Part shown: positions 31,181 through 44,700 of the stretch, piece by piece
Layout of the letters: every line of letters starts with the position of its first letter
How positions within the stretch are numbered: position 1 is the stretch's first letter
Source of the DNA: Nemertoderma westbladi
Lineage: Eukaryota; Xenacoelomorpha; Nemertodermatida; Nemertodermatidae
NCBI GenBank assembly: GCA_032718475.1
Contig: JAUCBJ010002656.1
Coordinates: 1 to 64,000 of the forward strand
Direction of reading: 5' to 3'
Length of the DNA stretch: 64,000 bases
Notes under the pieces: model-generated
What the model saw: only the letters and a program-made list of their open reading frames with translations
Database searches by the model: none
What the model was told of the DNA's origin: nothing
Made by a program: the position numbers and the translations under genes

Positions 31181-34100
31181 CCACACGTTCGTGGGGCCTT
31201 CGCGCAGCACGAGGCCCAGTTATTAGATACAAATTAAAATTGAGCGACTGTATCACAAAATCAGGTTTTGAGAAATTTACCCACACCACCAATCAAACAA
31301 AGAAAGGGGGACAGTACGTGTTCACCCCTTTTAATCCCCCCCCCCCCTCCCCAACCTTCCCAACCACCAATACATAACCGGGACATCTACCACCCACGGA
31401 AGGGTAGCACGAACTTATTTCCAATCGCACGTTAAATATGCAAAGCCAGGTGGTTTATAGGAATATAATAAACGCAGTACTCGTTTTCATTATAAGCCTC
31501 TTTGCGTTCGTCCTGTTTTGTATTTAAATATATTTCTTAAACGCAGGCTGACGATATTTATAATAATAATAACTAGGGATGCGATCAATATGTGAAGCCA
31601 GGTGGTTTATATAATTATTTAGTCAACGCAGTACTCGTCTTCATTATATGCCTCGTTGCGCTTGTCGCTTGTCCTGTTTTGTCATAAAATATTTTTCCTA
31701 AACGCAGACTGACGATCTTTATACAGTTATAACTATGCGAAGTTTCGAAACTGTGCGATACATCTATGTGGAGATGTGTGATATGAGGAGATGTGTGATA
31801 CAACGTCAACGCATCTTATGCCGATGTAGTAATATGGGTATTGAAATAATATTAAATCAATGTACACTCTTAAAGCTGCAGCGAAAAAATGTAGCTAATT
31901 TCCTAGGTTACATATAAAATAATAATATTATTTTTAAGAACATTAATTTTACTACTTTGCAAAAATTCAATTAAAAAATAACCAGACATATACATTGTGG
32001 AATAAACTATTTCAGAAGCCTACAACAGCCATGCCATGGATGGTATTTATGTTATTATATCTGTCATTTACCTGAGATAGCAATACAACACTTATAGTAG
32101 TAGAGTCAATACAGGAAGGATGTTGGGATGTTGGAATGCTGTCTGGGCTGGAATAGCAATACTGGTTGCCTATTACAACTCCTCTCTGGTTAGTCTACAG
32201 CCACAACTCCAAGCCAGCTAGCTCCACACCAGCAGAGACTTGACCAATAATCATTCCCAGCAACTAGCTGCCTTACACACACATCCTTCCATCGTACCAG
32301 CATGTTAGCCAATAAATGAGCAGTATTTAATGAGAATCAATTTTTTATGCCGTTTTAATTACTTTAGATCAATTAAAGACACAATTATTAAAGCAAATCA
32401 CTTGAACTAATTAAAATCTATAATAGAATGGCGTATGTGGATTACATCTGTATAATTTTTAAGTATAATTATGTAAATCTTATACTGTAAAACAATTAAT
32501 TTCCTTTAAAAGGCAGGTTGAAAATTGTGTTTTTACCGTAATCAACTTAATTAACTAATTAACTGCTATTATCTTAGCTTCTCGAAGGCCACACGGAAAT
32601 TCTACTTGGAAAATTTCTAAACTTTTGCCAAACAACATGTGTACCAAGTTTGGCTAGATTTCATCAAAGATTGGCCGAGTTATTAACGTTTAAAATTGAA
32701 CACGACAGAACGACACGTTCGTGGGGCCTTCGCGCAGCACGAGGCCCAGTTATGAGATACAAATTAAAATTGAGCGACTGTATCACAAAATCAGGTTTTG
32801 AGAAATTTACCCACACCACCAATCAATCAAAGAAAGGGGGACAGTACGTGTTCACCCCTTTTAATCCCCCCCCCCCCCCACCCTTCCCAACCACCAATAC
32901 ATAACCGCGACATCTACCACCCACGGAAGGGTAGCACGAACTTATTTCCAATCGCACGTTCAATATGCAAAGCCAGGTGGTTTATAGGAATATAATAAAC
33001 GCAGTACTCGTATTCATTATAAGCCTCGTTGCGTTCGTCCTGTTTTGTATTTAAATATATTTCTTAAACGCAGGCTAGGACGTTCTTTATAATAATAATA
33101 ACTAGGGATGCGATCAATATGTGAAGCCAGGTGGTTTATATAATAATTTAGTCAACGCAGTACTCGTCTTCATTATATGCCTCGTTGCGCTCGTCGCTTG
33201 TCCTGTTTTGTCATAAAATATTTTTCCTAAACGCAGACTGACGATCTTTATACAGTTATAACTATGCGAAGTTTCGAAACTGTTCGAGTAACTGTTGATA
33301 CATCTATGTGGAGATGTGTGATATGTGGAGATGTGTGATACAACGCCAACGCATCTTATGCCGATGTAGTAATATGGGTATTGAAATAATATTAAATCAA
33401 TGTACACTCTTAAAGCTGCAGCGAAAAAATGTAGCTAATTTCCTAGGTTACATATAAAATAATAATATTATTTTTAAGAACATTAATTTTACTACTTTGC
33501 AAAAATTCAATTAAAAAATAACCAGACATATACATTGTGGAATAAACTATTTCAGAAGCCTACAACAGCCATGCCATGGATGGTATTTATGTTATTATAT
33601 CCTGTCATTTACCTGAGATAGCAATACAACACTTATAGTAGAGTCAATACAGGAAGGATGTTGGGATGTTGGATTTAAAGAATGCTGTCTGGGCTGGAAT
33701 AGCAATACTGGTTGCCTATTACAATTCCTCTCTGGTTAGTCTACAGCCACAACTCCAAGCCAGCTAGCTCCACACCAGCAGAGACTTGACCAATAATCAT
33801 TCCCAGCAACTAGCTGCCTTACACACACATCCTTCCATCGTACCAGCATGTTGGCCAATAAATGAGCAGTATTTAATGAGAATCAATTTTTTATGACGTT
33901 TTAATTACTTTAGATCAATTAAAGACACAATTATTAAAGCAAATCACTTGAACTAATTAAAAACTATAATAGAATGGCGTATGTGGATTACATCTGTATA
34001 ATTTTTAAATATAATTATTTAAATCTTATACTGTAAAACAATTAATTTCCTTTAAAAGGCAGGTTGAAAATGGTGTTTTTACCGTAATCAACTTAATTAA

Positions 34101-36122
34101 CTAATTAACTGCTATTATCTTAGCTTCTCGAAGACCACACGGAAATTCTACTTGGAAAATTTCTAAACTTTTGCCAAACAGCATGTGTACCAAGTTTGGA
34201 TAGATTTTATCAAAGATTGGCCGAGTTATTAACGTTTAAAATTGAACACGACAGAACGACAGAACGACAGAACGACAGGTTGATTAATGGTACCACTACG
34301 CTAAGGCTCACTCACTTCGTGGCTCGCCCCACAATAAATAATAATATAATATAATAATATTCAACCTTTGAATTCCATGGGTCACACTTATGAGAGATCA
34401 CCACCATAGCTCACATACTGTGTCAGCCATGGTTTCAAATGATTTCTCTTTATATTAACTTACACGTTCGTGGGGCCTTCGCGCAGCACGAGGCCCAGTT
34501 ATGAGATACAAATTAAAATTGAGCGACTGTATCACAAAATCAGGTTTTGAAAAATTTACCCACACCACCAATCAATCAAAGAAAGGGGGACAGTACGTGT
34601 TCACCCCTTTTAATCCCCCCCCCCCCCCACCCTTCCCAACCACCAATACATAACCGCGACATCTACCACCCACGGAAGGATAGCACGAACTTATTTTCAA
34701 TCGCACGTTCAATATGCAAAGCCAGGTGGTTTATAGGAATATAATAAACGCAGTACTCGTTTTCATTATAAGCCTCGTTGCGTTCGTCCTGTTTTGTATT
34801 TAAATATATTTCTTAAACGCAGGCTAGGACGTTCTTTATAATAATAATAACTAGGGATGCGATCAATATGTGAAGCCAGGTGGTTTATATAATAATTTAG
34901 TCAACGCAGTCTCGTCTTCATTATATGCCACGTTGCGCTCGTCGCTTGTCCTGTTTTGTTATAAAATATTTTTCCTAAACGCAGACTGACGATCTTTATA
35001 CAGTTATAACTATGCGAAGTTTCGAAACTGTGCGAGTAACTGTTGATACATTATGTATGTGGAGATGTGTGATATGTGGAGATGTGTGATACAACGCCAA
35101 CGCATCGTATGCTGATGTAGTAATATGGGTATTGAAATAATATTAAATTAATGTACACTCTTCTTAAAGCTGCAGCGAAAAAATGTAGCTAATTTCCTAG
35201 GTTACAATATAAAATAATAATAATATTTTTAAGAACATTAATTTTACTACTTTGCAAAAATTCAATTAAAAAATAACCAGACATATACATTGTGGAATAA
35301 ACTATTTCAGAAGCCTTCCCATGCCTTCCCTGCCATGGATAGTATTTATGTTATTATATCTGTCATTTACCTGAGATAGCAATACAAAACTTATAGTAGA
35401 GTCAATACAGGAAGGATGTTGGGATGTTGAATTTAAAGAATGAATGCTGTCTGGGCTGGAATAGCAATACTGGTTGCCTATTACTATTCCTCTCTGGTTA
35501 GTCTACAGCCACAACTCCCAGCTAGCTCCACACCAGCAGAGACTTGACCAATAATCATTCCCAGCAACTAGCTGCTTTACACACACATCCTTCCATCGTA
35601 CCAGCATGTTGGCCAATAAATGAGCAGTATTTAATGAGAATCAATTTTTTTTGCCGTTTTAATTACTTTAGATCAATTAAAGACACAATTATTAAAGCAA
35701 ATCACTTGAACTAATTAAAAACTATAATAGAATGGGGTATGTGGATTACATCTGTATAATTTTTAATTATAATTATTTAAATCTTATACTGTAAAACAAT
35801 TAATTTCCTTTAAAAGGCAGGTTGAAAATGGTGTTTTTACCGTAATAACTTAATTAACGAATTAACTGCTATTATCTTAGCTTCTCGAAGGCCACACGGA
35901 AATTCTACTTGGAAAATTTCTAAACTTTTGCCAAACAACATGTGTACCAAGTTTGGATAGATTTCATCAAAGATTGGCCGAGTTATTAACGTTTAAAATT
36001 GAACGCGACAGAACGACAGAACGACAGAACGACAGAACGACAGAACGACAGAACGACAGAACGACAGGTTGATTAATGGTACCACTACGCTAAGGCTCAC
36101 TCACTTCGTGGCTCGCCCCACA
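31181..36122 (+). repeat. Three head-to-tail copies of a 1.5-1.7 kb dispersed repeat
   Basis: Copies start ACACGTTCGTGGGGCCTTCG at about 31182, 32712 and 34463. Copy 1 runs straight into copy 2 and lacks the end; copies 2 and 3 finish with a run of ACGACAGA units and the terminus CACTTCGTGGCTCGCCCCAC (about 34331 and 36121). Both ends carry GTGGGGC in inverted orientation. All three lie inside the intron between the FN2 and linker exons. Small frames within them (such as 34547-34744) are not conserved as protein. Confidence 0.88.
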
Positions 36123-36399
36123 AGGTGGATCGGTACAACAATGTTCACTCTCTGAAGAATCAGATGGAGCAATTGGAGAATATTTATACTTTACTTATAG
36201 GCCTACTGCTGTATTGGGTTACCGATCATTATTAACACTACTGTAGTACTGTAGTAGCAGCATGCTGGCAAGACAATATATAATAAATAAATATATCACC
36301 TAATTATCTAATTGAGAAATTATGTAATTAAGCATAATTTTACAAATATTATAAACAGTTTTACTATAATGTAGTAATATAACTTTATTATTTATGCAG

Positions 36400-36432
36400 G
36401 AATTCCGATAACACCAGTTCCAACTCCCTCAG
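36400..36432 (+). CDS. Thr/Pro linker micro-exon of the EGF/FN2 gene
   Basis: The exon has 33 bases between acceptor TTTATGCAG and donor GTATGA, phase 1-1. Joined to the FN2 exon it adds GIPITPVPTPS, a likely O-glycosylated linker of the kind found between modules. The next exon is not recognisable in the window. Support comes from splice sites and phase only. Confidence 0.6.
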
Positions 36433-36689
36433 GTATGAATATTCTTACTAGTTTACTCTATCTTACTCTACCTAGTATCTTACTTTATTATTGGTGTTAT
36501 GGGTGATTGAGTGGTTTTATAAATATTGTATTGTAGTTCTGCTACACCTCACACTCTGGGGGCGCTATACTGTATTTCCGTAGGGCTAGGCAAAAGGTCA
36601 GGTTCTGTGGTCGGTACTTTTCGAGTCTATATCGGTTACGGTAATTCTGAATTGATCTTAGTGAAAAGCACGTGATATAATGGTGATAT

Positions 36690-38252
36690 TGAAAAATATC
36701 AAGATATGACAAATATCGAGTGTAAAAATAACGCGAGTAAAAATATCAAGTGTTGAAAAATGACGATAATAATATCGAGAGTTCAAAAAATATCGAGAAT
36801 AAAAATATCGAGAGTAAAAATATCGAGTGTTGAAAAATATCGAGAGTAAAAATATCAAGTGTTGAAAAATATCGAGTATTGAAAAATATCGAGAGTACAA
36901 ATATCAAGTGTTGAAAAATATCGAGAGTAAAAATATCGAGTGTTGAAAAATATCGAGAGTAAAAATATCGAGTGTTGAAAAATATCGAGTATTGAAAAAT
37001 ATCGAGAGTAAAAATATCGAGTGTTGAAAAATATCGAGAGTTGAAAAATATCGATAGTAAAAATATCGAGTGTTGAAAAATATCGAGAGTAAAAATATCG
37101 AGTGTTGAAAAATATCGAGTGTTGAAAAATATCGAGAGTAAAAATATCGAGTGTTGAAAAATATCGAGTATTGAAAAATATCGAGAGTAAAAATATCGAG
37201 TGTTGAAAAATATCGAGAGTTGAAAAATATCGATAGTAAAAATATCGAGAGTAAAAATATCGAGTGTTGAAAAATATCGAGAGTTGAAAAATATCGATAG
37301 TAAAAATATCGAGTGTTGAAAAATATCGATAGTAAAAATATCGAGTGTTGAAAAATATCGATAGTAAAAATATCGAGTGTTGAAAAATATCGAGAGTAAA
37401 AATATCGAGTGTTGAAAAATATCGAGTATTGAAAAATATCGAGAGTAAAAATATCGAGTGTTGAAAAATATCGAGAGTTGAAAAATATCGATAGTAAAAA
37501 TATCGGGTGTTGAAAAATATCGAGTGTTGAAAAATATCAAGTGTTGAAAAATATCGAGTGTTGAAAAATATCGATAGTAAAAATATCGAGTGTTGAAAAA
37601 TATCGATAGTAAAAATATCGAGTGTTGAAAAATATCGATAGTAAAAATATCGAGTGTTGAAAAATATCGAGTATTGAAAAATATCGAGAGTAAAAATATC
37701 GAGTGTTGAAAAATATCGAGAGTTGAAAAATATCGATAGTAAAAATATCGGGTGTTGAAAAATATCGAGTGTTGAAAAATATCAAGTGTTGAAAAATATC
37801 GAGTGTTGAAAAATATCGATAGTAAAAATATCGAGTGTTGAAAAATATCGATAGTAAAAATATCGAGTGTTGAAAAATATCGAGTGTTGAAAAATATCGA
37901 GTGTTGAAAAATATCGAGAGTAAAAATATCGAGTGTTGAAAAATATCGAGAGTAAAAATATCGAATGTTGAAAAATATCGAGTATTGAAAAATATTTAGA
38001 GTAAAATATCAAGTGTTGAAAAATATCAATAGTAAAAATATCGAGAGTAAAAATATCGAGTGTTGAAAAATATCGAGAGTAAAATATCGAGTGTTGAAAA
38101 ATATCGAGAGTAAAAATATCGAGTGTTGAAAAATATCGAGAGTAAAAATATCGAGTGTTGAAAAATATCGAGAGTAAAAATATCGAGTGTTGAAAAATAT
38201 CGAAATTAAAAATATCGAGTGTTGAAAAATATCGAGAGTAAAAATATCGATA
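36690..38252. repeat. AAAAATATCGAG minisatellite
   Basis: The array has about 1.56 kb of units 16-17 bp long, mainly AAAAATATCGAGTGTTG alternating irregularly with AAAAATATCGAGAGTA or ATAGTA. Long minus-strand frames here (up to 264 codons, repeating RYFSTLDIF-like units) follow from the repeat and are not genes. Confidence 0.95.
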
Positions 38253-38659
38253 GCAACAATTTTTTTAATAAGGGTTGTATGATAATTTTTTTCCTAGAGA
38301 TGTTCTAGTACAAAAAAATGTGTTCTAGAACAAAAATATTTATCAACATTGGTAGCTTACACGTGTTCTATAACATTTATAAAATGAAGTAGAAAATGCT
38401 AGCTGTTTTAAAAAATTAAAAATGTGATCTAGAACTAAAAAATGTGTTCTAGAACAAAAATATTTATCCAAATTGATAGCTAGCACTTCTTCTACAATAT
38501 TTATTAAAAAATAGCAAAAACTAGCTAGTATAATAAATCTGTAAATTGGGTACCCAAGGTGTATTAATGCCATTTATTTGCGCGTGCACTGTTGTATCCC
38601 ATGCACTGCAATATTGTCCCATAATTCTAAATAAAATGCACGCAAAATGCAATATTTTT
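38253..38659. other. Spacer between opposed minisatellite arms
   Basis: It contains several TGTTCTAGAACAAAAA(T)ATTTATC blocks, which include the palindrome GTTCTAGAAC. No gene is seen. Confidence 0.6.
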
Positions 38660-38840
38660 TGCTCTCGATATTTTTCAACACTCGATATTTTTCAACACTC
38701 GATATTTTTCAACACTCGATATTTTAACTCTCGATATTTTTCAACACTCGATATTTTTACTCTCGATATTTTTACTCTCGTTATTTTTACTCTAGATATT
38801 TTTCAACACTCGATATTTTTCAACACTCGATATTTTTACC
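38660..38840. repeat. Inverted arm of the ATATCGAG minisatellite
   Basis: The same unit appears in reverse complement (CTCGATATTTTTCAACA, ACTCTCGATATTTTT) for about 180 bp, opposed to the 36690-38252 array. Confidence 0.93.
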
Positions 38841-38869
38841 AGGTGGCACGATAATAGATTTACGTTCTT

Positions 38870-39228
38870 GTAATCAAAGCCATCTAATGTTCTGGCTAAA
38901 GTCTGAAACTTCTACAGAAGCACAGAAGAATTCTAAGCCGATGTTCTGCTGCTTAGAAAATAGTAAAACATAAACCGTAATGCATTGCGCGGTTTTACAT
39001 AGGCCCTTGTCAGAAATAAAATGAAAATCGCTCTGATTGGCTGAGCTAGGCAGAACAAAGAAAGGTTCCATGTGTACAGAAAATCAGCTGACAGATGTCG
39101 TCATCTGAGCTCCAGTCTTTTAGAGTATTATGCGCATTGCGGCAAAAATGACTTGTTATGTCCGCCAAAGCACCTACACGGTACATTACAGGGAAAAATG
39201 ACTTGTTATGTCCGCAAAAGCATTTACA
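38870..39228 (-). repeat. Truncated LTR of the deleted BEL/Pao copy
   Basis: The segment is homologous to the outer part of the LTR at 40562-41717, including GGCTAAAGTCTGAAAC, CGCTCTGATTGG and the end TCCGCAAAAGCATTTACA at 39228. The inner part (the 770 bp beginning TGTTCGCGC) is missing and replaced by minisatellite sequence. Confidence 0.65.
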
Positions 39229-39306
39229 CCGCTCCCAGAAAATGGGATTTAAGTCTATAAAATATATAAAATCACAGTTTCTAAAATATAAAAATACTCT
39301 AAACAG

Positions 39307-40561
39307 TTAGTCCTTCTTATGTGAACGGCATTTACGAAGTTTTTTGAGGCTAGCAAGAGTCCTTTTCTCTTTGGGGCGAGCCACATTACTAGGAGGGCTA
39401 TAACTCCTGGGTGAAGGGTGCAATACAATTGCATTGGAAGGTTTAGGGTTACGGTCGGTGTATCCGCCGGTTGAGGTACCTGGTTTATCGATATCAACCT
39501 CAGTGGAGTGAGGTCGAACAACCTTCAGAGCGCGTTTCAAGACAGCAGCTCTTACTGGTCTCTGACGAGTCGTCTGCACGAGAGCGGTAGGTGGACTGTG
39601 AGTAGTGAGAAATTTCCTCGGTTTGATGGTTCTTTCCAACTCGCGTTCTCGGGCTCTATCGGAATCGATATGCTTCTCCTCGAGCTGATTTTCCACCGCT
39701 TGTCGTTGGAAGCATTTGTCCAAAACTCTTGCAGAGAGTAGGGTCGTCCGAGTTTGATATCTTCTTCGAGATTCCGGATTTCCCGATCGAACTGAGGTAA
39801 AGCTAATTATTTTACCGCTTGGACTTGCTGCTGCAATTTACGTTTCTCTAAACAATTGTAGGTTCCTTTTCCGATCTTTTGTCGAATAGTGTCTAACGCG
39901 TTTCGTTCAACTCTCTCCTCCACCTCGGTGACAGGTTGTATCGGGGTTAAACCGGGACGATTATACGGGTTGAACGGCGATATTAAATGTCCGCGTCCCA
40001 ATCCGGCTAGGTAGGATGGGCGAATATCTAGAGAGCCCACTACTGGAGTGCCACGGACTAATTGTTCAGGTAACACTAGATCTTTGAACAGTGAGTACAG
40101 TTCAGGAGGATCCGTCATACTATTAGGATCAAGAGTCTGAGGTCTCACCAGGGAATGAGGAGGTCTGACCGAGTATTCCGGAACTCTGATCATAGGTTTA
40201 TTTAAGGATCGTTTGAGCTGAGCGAGCATAGGTGATACGTCGAACAAGTTTCGCTCGAAACTCCCGTAAGTATAGCGAGTAAAACTGTGTTTAGCGCAAC
40301 GTCTCCGCGGATGTTTATGTCTTTCCGTGTGTTGGTTGAGTCTAGGGCATTCATCGTAATAATACCAAAGACGCACGTCTTGTAGGGGAAACGCGGGTGA
40401 TCTTTCTCCAGTTTTACAATGCTTCTCTCAAGAATTCCAAATATACGTTGAAGTCACTGCGTTTATCCGGTTCTTTAACGTCTTCTCTTTTGAGTCTATT
40501 TCGAATAGAATTTTTCGTGTTTGATTTCCGTTTTTGTTCCGACTCTGCTGGGTATGATATT
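39307..40561 (-). pseudogene. Internally deleted copy of the BEL/Pao third ORF
   Basis: The N-terminal part (about 40376-39807) and C-terminal part (39700-39307) match the ORF at 41796-46044, but the counterpart of about 42150-44690 is absent, removing about 850 codons including both zinc motifs. A GAA-to-TAA nonsense change after QQVQAVK and a frameshift near 39725 also break it. Its 5' end is replaced at 40561 by the LTR. It keeps the short segment where the long copy carries its own breaks. Confidence 0.85.
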
Positions 40562-41717
40562 TGTTCGCGCTTTCAGACCTTTAGCAGTTTAACCTGCCAA
40601 ATTGGGATGTCTTCTAGATAATAGATCGTCTTTAGCCTATGACAAGTATTTGATACACTACATTAGCCGAAGCCAGTCTATGCGCGATCATTCACCCGCT
40701 GGATATACCCCGGGAGACTGGATTCGGAAGCTTAACCGTATTGCGGGGTAGGCCTACTGTATTATTCGACTGATCGTAATATATATAATCTCTGACAAAT
40801 ATTATTCACTTTCGGGAAATATTAACAGTTCCTTTAGGACGTGGCGCTTTAAATATATAAACAGAGTTATGACTTAAACTAGACACAACGGGATGGCTAT
40901 AGATTCACGTATATGGCGCATTCTTTAGGAGATGCTTTGTTATCAATCACAATCATACACAATACTGCACAATGCTGCACACTAATCTGCCGACCTTCAC
41001 TAATTTTAGTCACATATAAGGAGAACAACAGACAATACGTGTAGGGCCTATAAAATAGCATTAGATTCACTTCAAACCACTTAATGTAAGTCGCAATCGT
41101 TATATGTATCCGATCTCTCTAACCTTTAGTATATCAAGAAGATTGGGGTGTCTGATTATTTATCAGTATTCCAAATATAATATTCCATCAACAAATATAA
41201 TGAATAACCGACAGTAAAAGCAGTAAAATGTTAAGGTATAAATTGATATGATCGTTTTGGTTAGTATGAGTTATGATAACAGATATATGTTCTATAATTA
41301 AGCCTACTAATGTTGGGCTAAAGACTGAAACACGGAGGTTCCAAAGAGTTGTAGGCTGTGGACAAAATCACATACTGACTCAACTCCACGAGTTTCTATA
41401 TACAATCTCTAACACAGAGGCAAAAAACGCTCTGATTGGTCGACCAAACAAAGAAGGAACAGAGAACAAAGAAAAGCTACACGTGTACAGCATCAGCTGT
41501 TAGCCGTCGTCATGGTAGCTACACTGTTTACAGAGGATTTGGCGCATTGCGTCATAAAATTGCGAATTATGTCCGCTAAAGTACACATACAGAAGAAATG
41601 GCTTTTATGTCCTCTAAAACACCAGTACAGTAAGGACACGGCCTTTTATGCCTGTTAAACCAACTACAGAGTACTTCACGGGGAAAATAACCGGCTAATT
41701 CCGCAAAAGCCTTTACA
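40562..41717 (-). repeat. BEL/Pao LTR between the two ORF3 copies
   Basis: The plus strand starts TGTTCGCGCTTTCAG and ends CCTTTACA, with TG...CA ends. On the minus strand a purine-rich TGGGAGCGG directly precedes the TG and fits a polypurine tract. The inner 770 bp match the LTR at 8713-9887 and the outer 400 bp match 38870-39228. It can serve as 3' LTR of the long copy and 5' LTR of the deleted copy. Confidence 0.75.
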
Positions 41718-41795
41718 CCGCTCCCAGAAAATGGGATTTAAGTCTATAAAATATAACAAATCACAGTTTCTAAAATATAAAAATACTCTAAACAG

Positions 41796-44700
41796 TTAGT
41801 CTTTCTTACGCGGACGGCGTTTACGCAGTTTTTTGAGGCTAGCAAGAGTCCTTTTCTCTTTGGGGCGAGCCACTTTACTAGGAGGGCTGTAACTCCTGGG
41901 TGAAGGGTGCAATACAATTGCATCAGAAGGTTTAGGATTACGATCGGTGTATCCGCCGGTCGAGGTACCTGGTTGATCGATATCAACTTCAGTGGAGCGA
42001 GGTCTAACGGCCTTTAGGGCGCATCTTAGGACAGCAGCTCCTACGGGTCCTTGATGGGTCGTCTGGACAATGGCGGTAGGCGGACCGTGAGTGGTGAGAA
42101 ACTTCCTTTGTTTAATGGTTCTTTCCAGCTCGCGTTCTCGGGCTCGATATTCGTAGGGCCGTCGAGATACTTCCTGTAACTCAGGGTGCGAGTTGATAAA
42201 TAAATCGCCATACTCAGGGTCTTGACGGATGTAATTGATCAAATGGTATGAAGTAATATCGTTAGGATTGACGTTCCTAAGATATTTTCGAACAAATTTG
42301 GTGGAAATACACTCACCAACACGCTTCATTAGTTCGTAACTCGGTGTGCGTGTTTTTTGTTCCACAGACGCGAATAAATAAGGATGGAACGCGTAAACTC
42401 CCTCGTAAGAGCGTCCAGGGTAGTAGCAATGGCGGGACTCATAATGTAAATCCGCGTTCGCTTCCCAAGCTCGGATGTAGCGCAGGGTAATCATCTCATC
42501 TACGCTTTCTAAATCGCGGTTAAAGGGGCAATTATAACTGGCATGTCCTTTAAGTTGACAGTGGTGGCATTGGGTCATAAATTGGGGGCAGACTGCAAAA
42601 ATATGCGAGTTATTAAGTCTGCTATACGCACAATAGATCTCTATCATCGGTTGTTCGTGGAAATAGGAGCAGGGTACGTCTGAGTCCATAGGGGTGAAAT
42701 GGTCTCTCGATGCGCATAATCGACAACGTTTTCGAGAAACATAGTTGGCGTGTCGATAATCGTATGCGGTGAGACATTGTGGACCTTGATACCACTCCAA
42801 GACGTAATCGTTATCGCTGCTCCGGGGCGCTGTAGGCTGGATCGCTTCAGACTCTAAGCATATTGGTTCGTCTTCCAATTGCATAGCTGAGGTAGGTGCG
42901 GCTGTCTCCGCAAGCGGACCCACTGTCTGAACTTCCACGACAGAATAACCCGTGGCTATTCGGGCTCTTTGTATAACAGATGAATGTAAGTTCTGTATAC
43001 AAACGTCCTGAAAGAAGGCAAATCCCGCGCTGTTTAGCTTCTCCGCAGCTGAGTCTCTTAGGCTGAGTTTGGTCAGAGCGCGGTCCTTGAACTGACTATC
43101 AACGTTACGGAACGGAGTCAGAAAGCGCCTGAAACATTCGAAGCGGATGAATTTATTGTGTTCATCTAACTTGGCGAGTTTGGTTCCAAGTATTAAGGGA
43201 TGGGCGCGTATGGTACGACTGCACACATCGGCGAGCCAACCGGCAAGTGCTGCGTTTTCAAAGATCGTGTATATAGCTAAGGAGGGACGAAGTGGAACAC
43301 TCATAAAGCTATACACGGCGCCAGGTGCGGTCAATGGTCCATCAAAGTATAAACGAGAATAATGATCTCCATATACTTGTTGGTAATTTATAGGATTTCC
43401 AACCTTGAAATTCCATCCGTATTCTTGAAAGGCAAGATGTCCGATGGAGGTTCGTTGTACTTTAGTAATGCCGATGGGTGTATTTGCATACATAGTGCGG
43501 AAGAAACCTCGGCCTTCTGCCCAGGGAGCAATCAGCTGAGTATCAACGAAGGGGTATGGAATGTTCTCCATATTCCGGAAGTCGTTTTGTAGGTCTCCAT
43601 AAACAGCTGAGCCGATTTTAAGGATTCTTTCGTTAAACAACATCTCGAGCACGGGCTGGGGTAACATTGATCCATCGATACCCATGGCCGGTTTGCGCTC
43701 GGTGTCGGCGACATAACGCTGCGCGAGTTCGAATTGTCCATGTCGGAGTTTCTTTTGTGTCTCAGTAAGAGTCTCAAAAGAATAATCAATCACATCGGAA
43801 CACGCTCGAGTAAATACGTGGGTAGAACCAGCGAGTCCTCGTATGTGTATCATCCGCGTAGTTCCCAGTTCTCCAACTGGAACGCTACCTTCGTTGTCGT
43901 AAGTGACAACTCCATACATCTCGATAACGTTAAGAGTCTCGTTCCACTCTTTAGTGGCATTTTCGAGGGTCATTCCCACTGGATGCCACAAGGTAGCGCA
44001 TTCGCTAGCATTAGGTAGGTCTCTATACTTTAAATATTGCGTAGTATATGTTTCCACATCTCCATATCGTTGTATTCTTTCCTCCTCGAATAACACGTCA
44101 AGATTCCAGTGTACTAAACGAGTTTTGATGAATCCATCAAGATTATACGGAGGTATTGTTTCTTTCTCTATTCTGGAAACATTGTATGGTTTTCGAAATG
44201 AGTTTATTTTAACTAACTGATCCAGATGTTTATGCAGTTGTTCGAGTTCGACAAGATCGAGAGGATTTATGAGTGGCAGAAACCTCAGACTATGTGTAGG
44301 ATCTTCCGGTTTTACCATGTAATATTGTGTTAGGTTGACGTAATAAGGGTGATCTTTGATCCCATAAAACGAGTCTGGTAAAGGTCTAGCGCGTATGTTA
44401 ATATCGTGTACCATGCGACGGACAAGATCCGCTCTATTGTCCGGAGGTTCAACGAGTATACCATCGACACGAGCGGCTTCGATGGGCGGATGTTGCAACA
44501 TGGGAGCGTCAGCGATAAGATCTCGAGATCTTAGGTTGATATCAACCGGTTGGGGTTGTACCGTCGCGAAGAGTTTGTCTCCGAAATGGGGAACCATCGA
44601 GGGATGAAGGATGGTTTTAGAGTAGAGATCCGTCATAAGGATTTGAGCTTCGGGTTGAGCTAAAGCTGCTTCTTCTCTCTCATCCATTTCTATATGTCTC

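Noticed and set aside
32798-34744. Repeated 65-codon Pro-rich frame in the intron repeats
   Set aside because: It overlaps a C-homopolymer and an indel-prone stretch; it appears in the copies only because the DNA is repeated.
36746-38012. Long minus-strand frames of 76-264 codons with repeated RYFSTLDIF-like units
   Set aside because: They arise from the ATATCGAG minisatellite; sequence and frame follow unit length, and no start or domain supports a protein.
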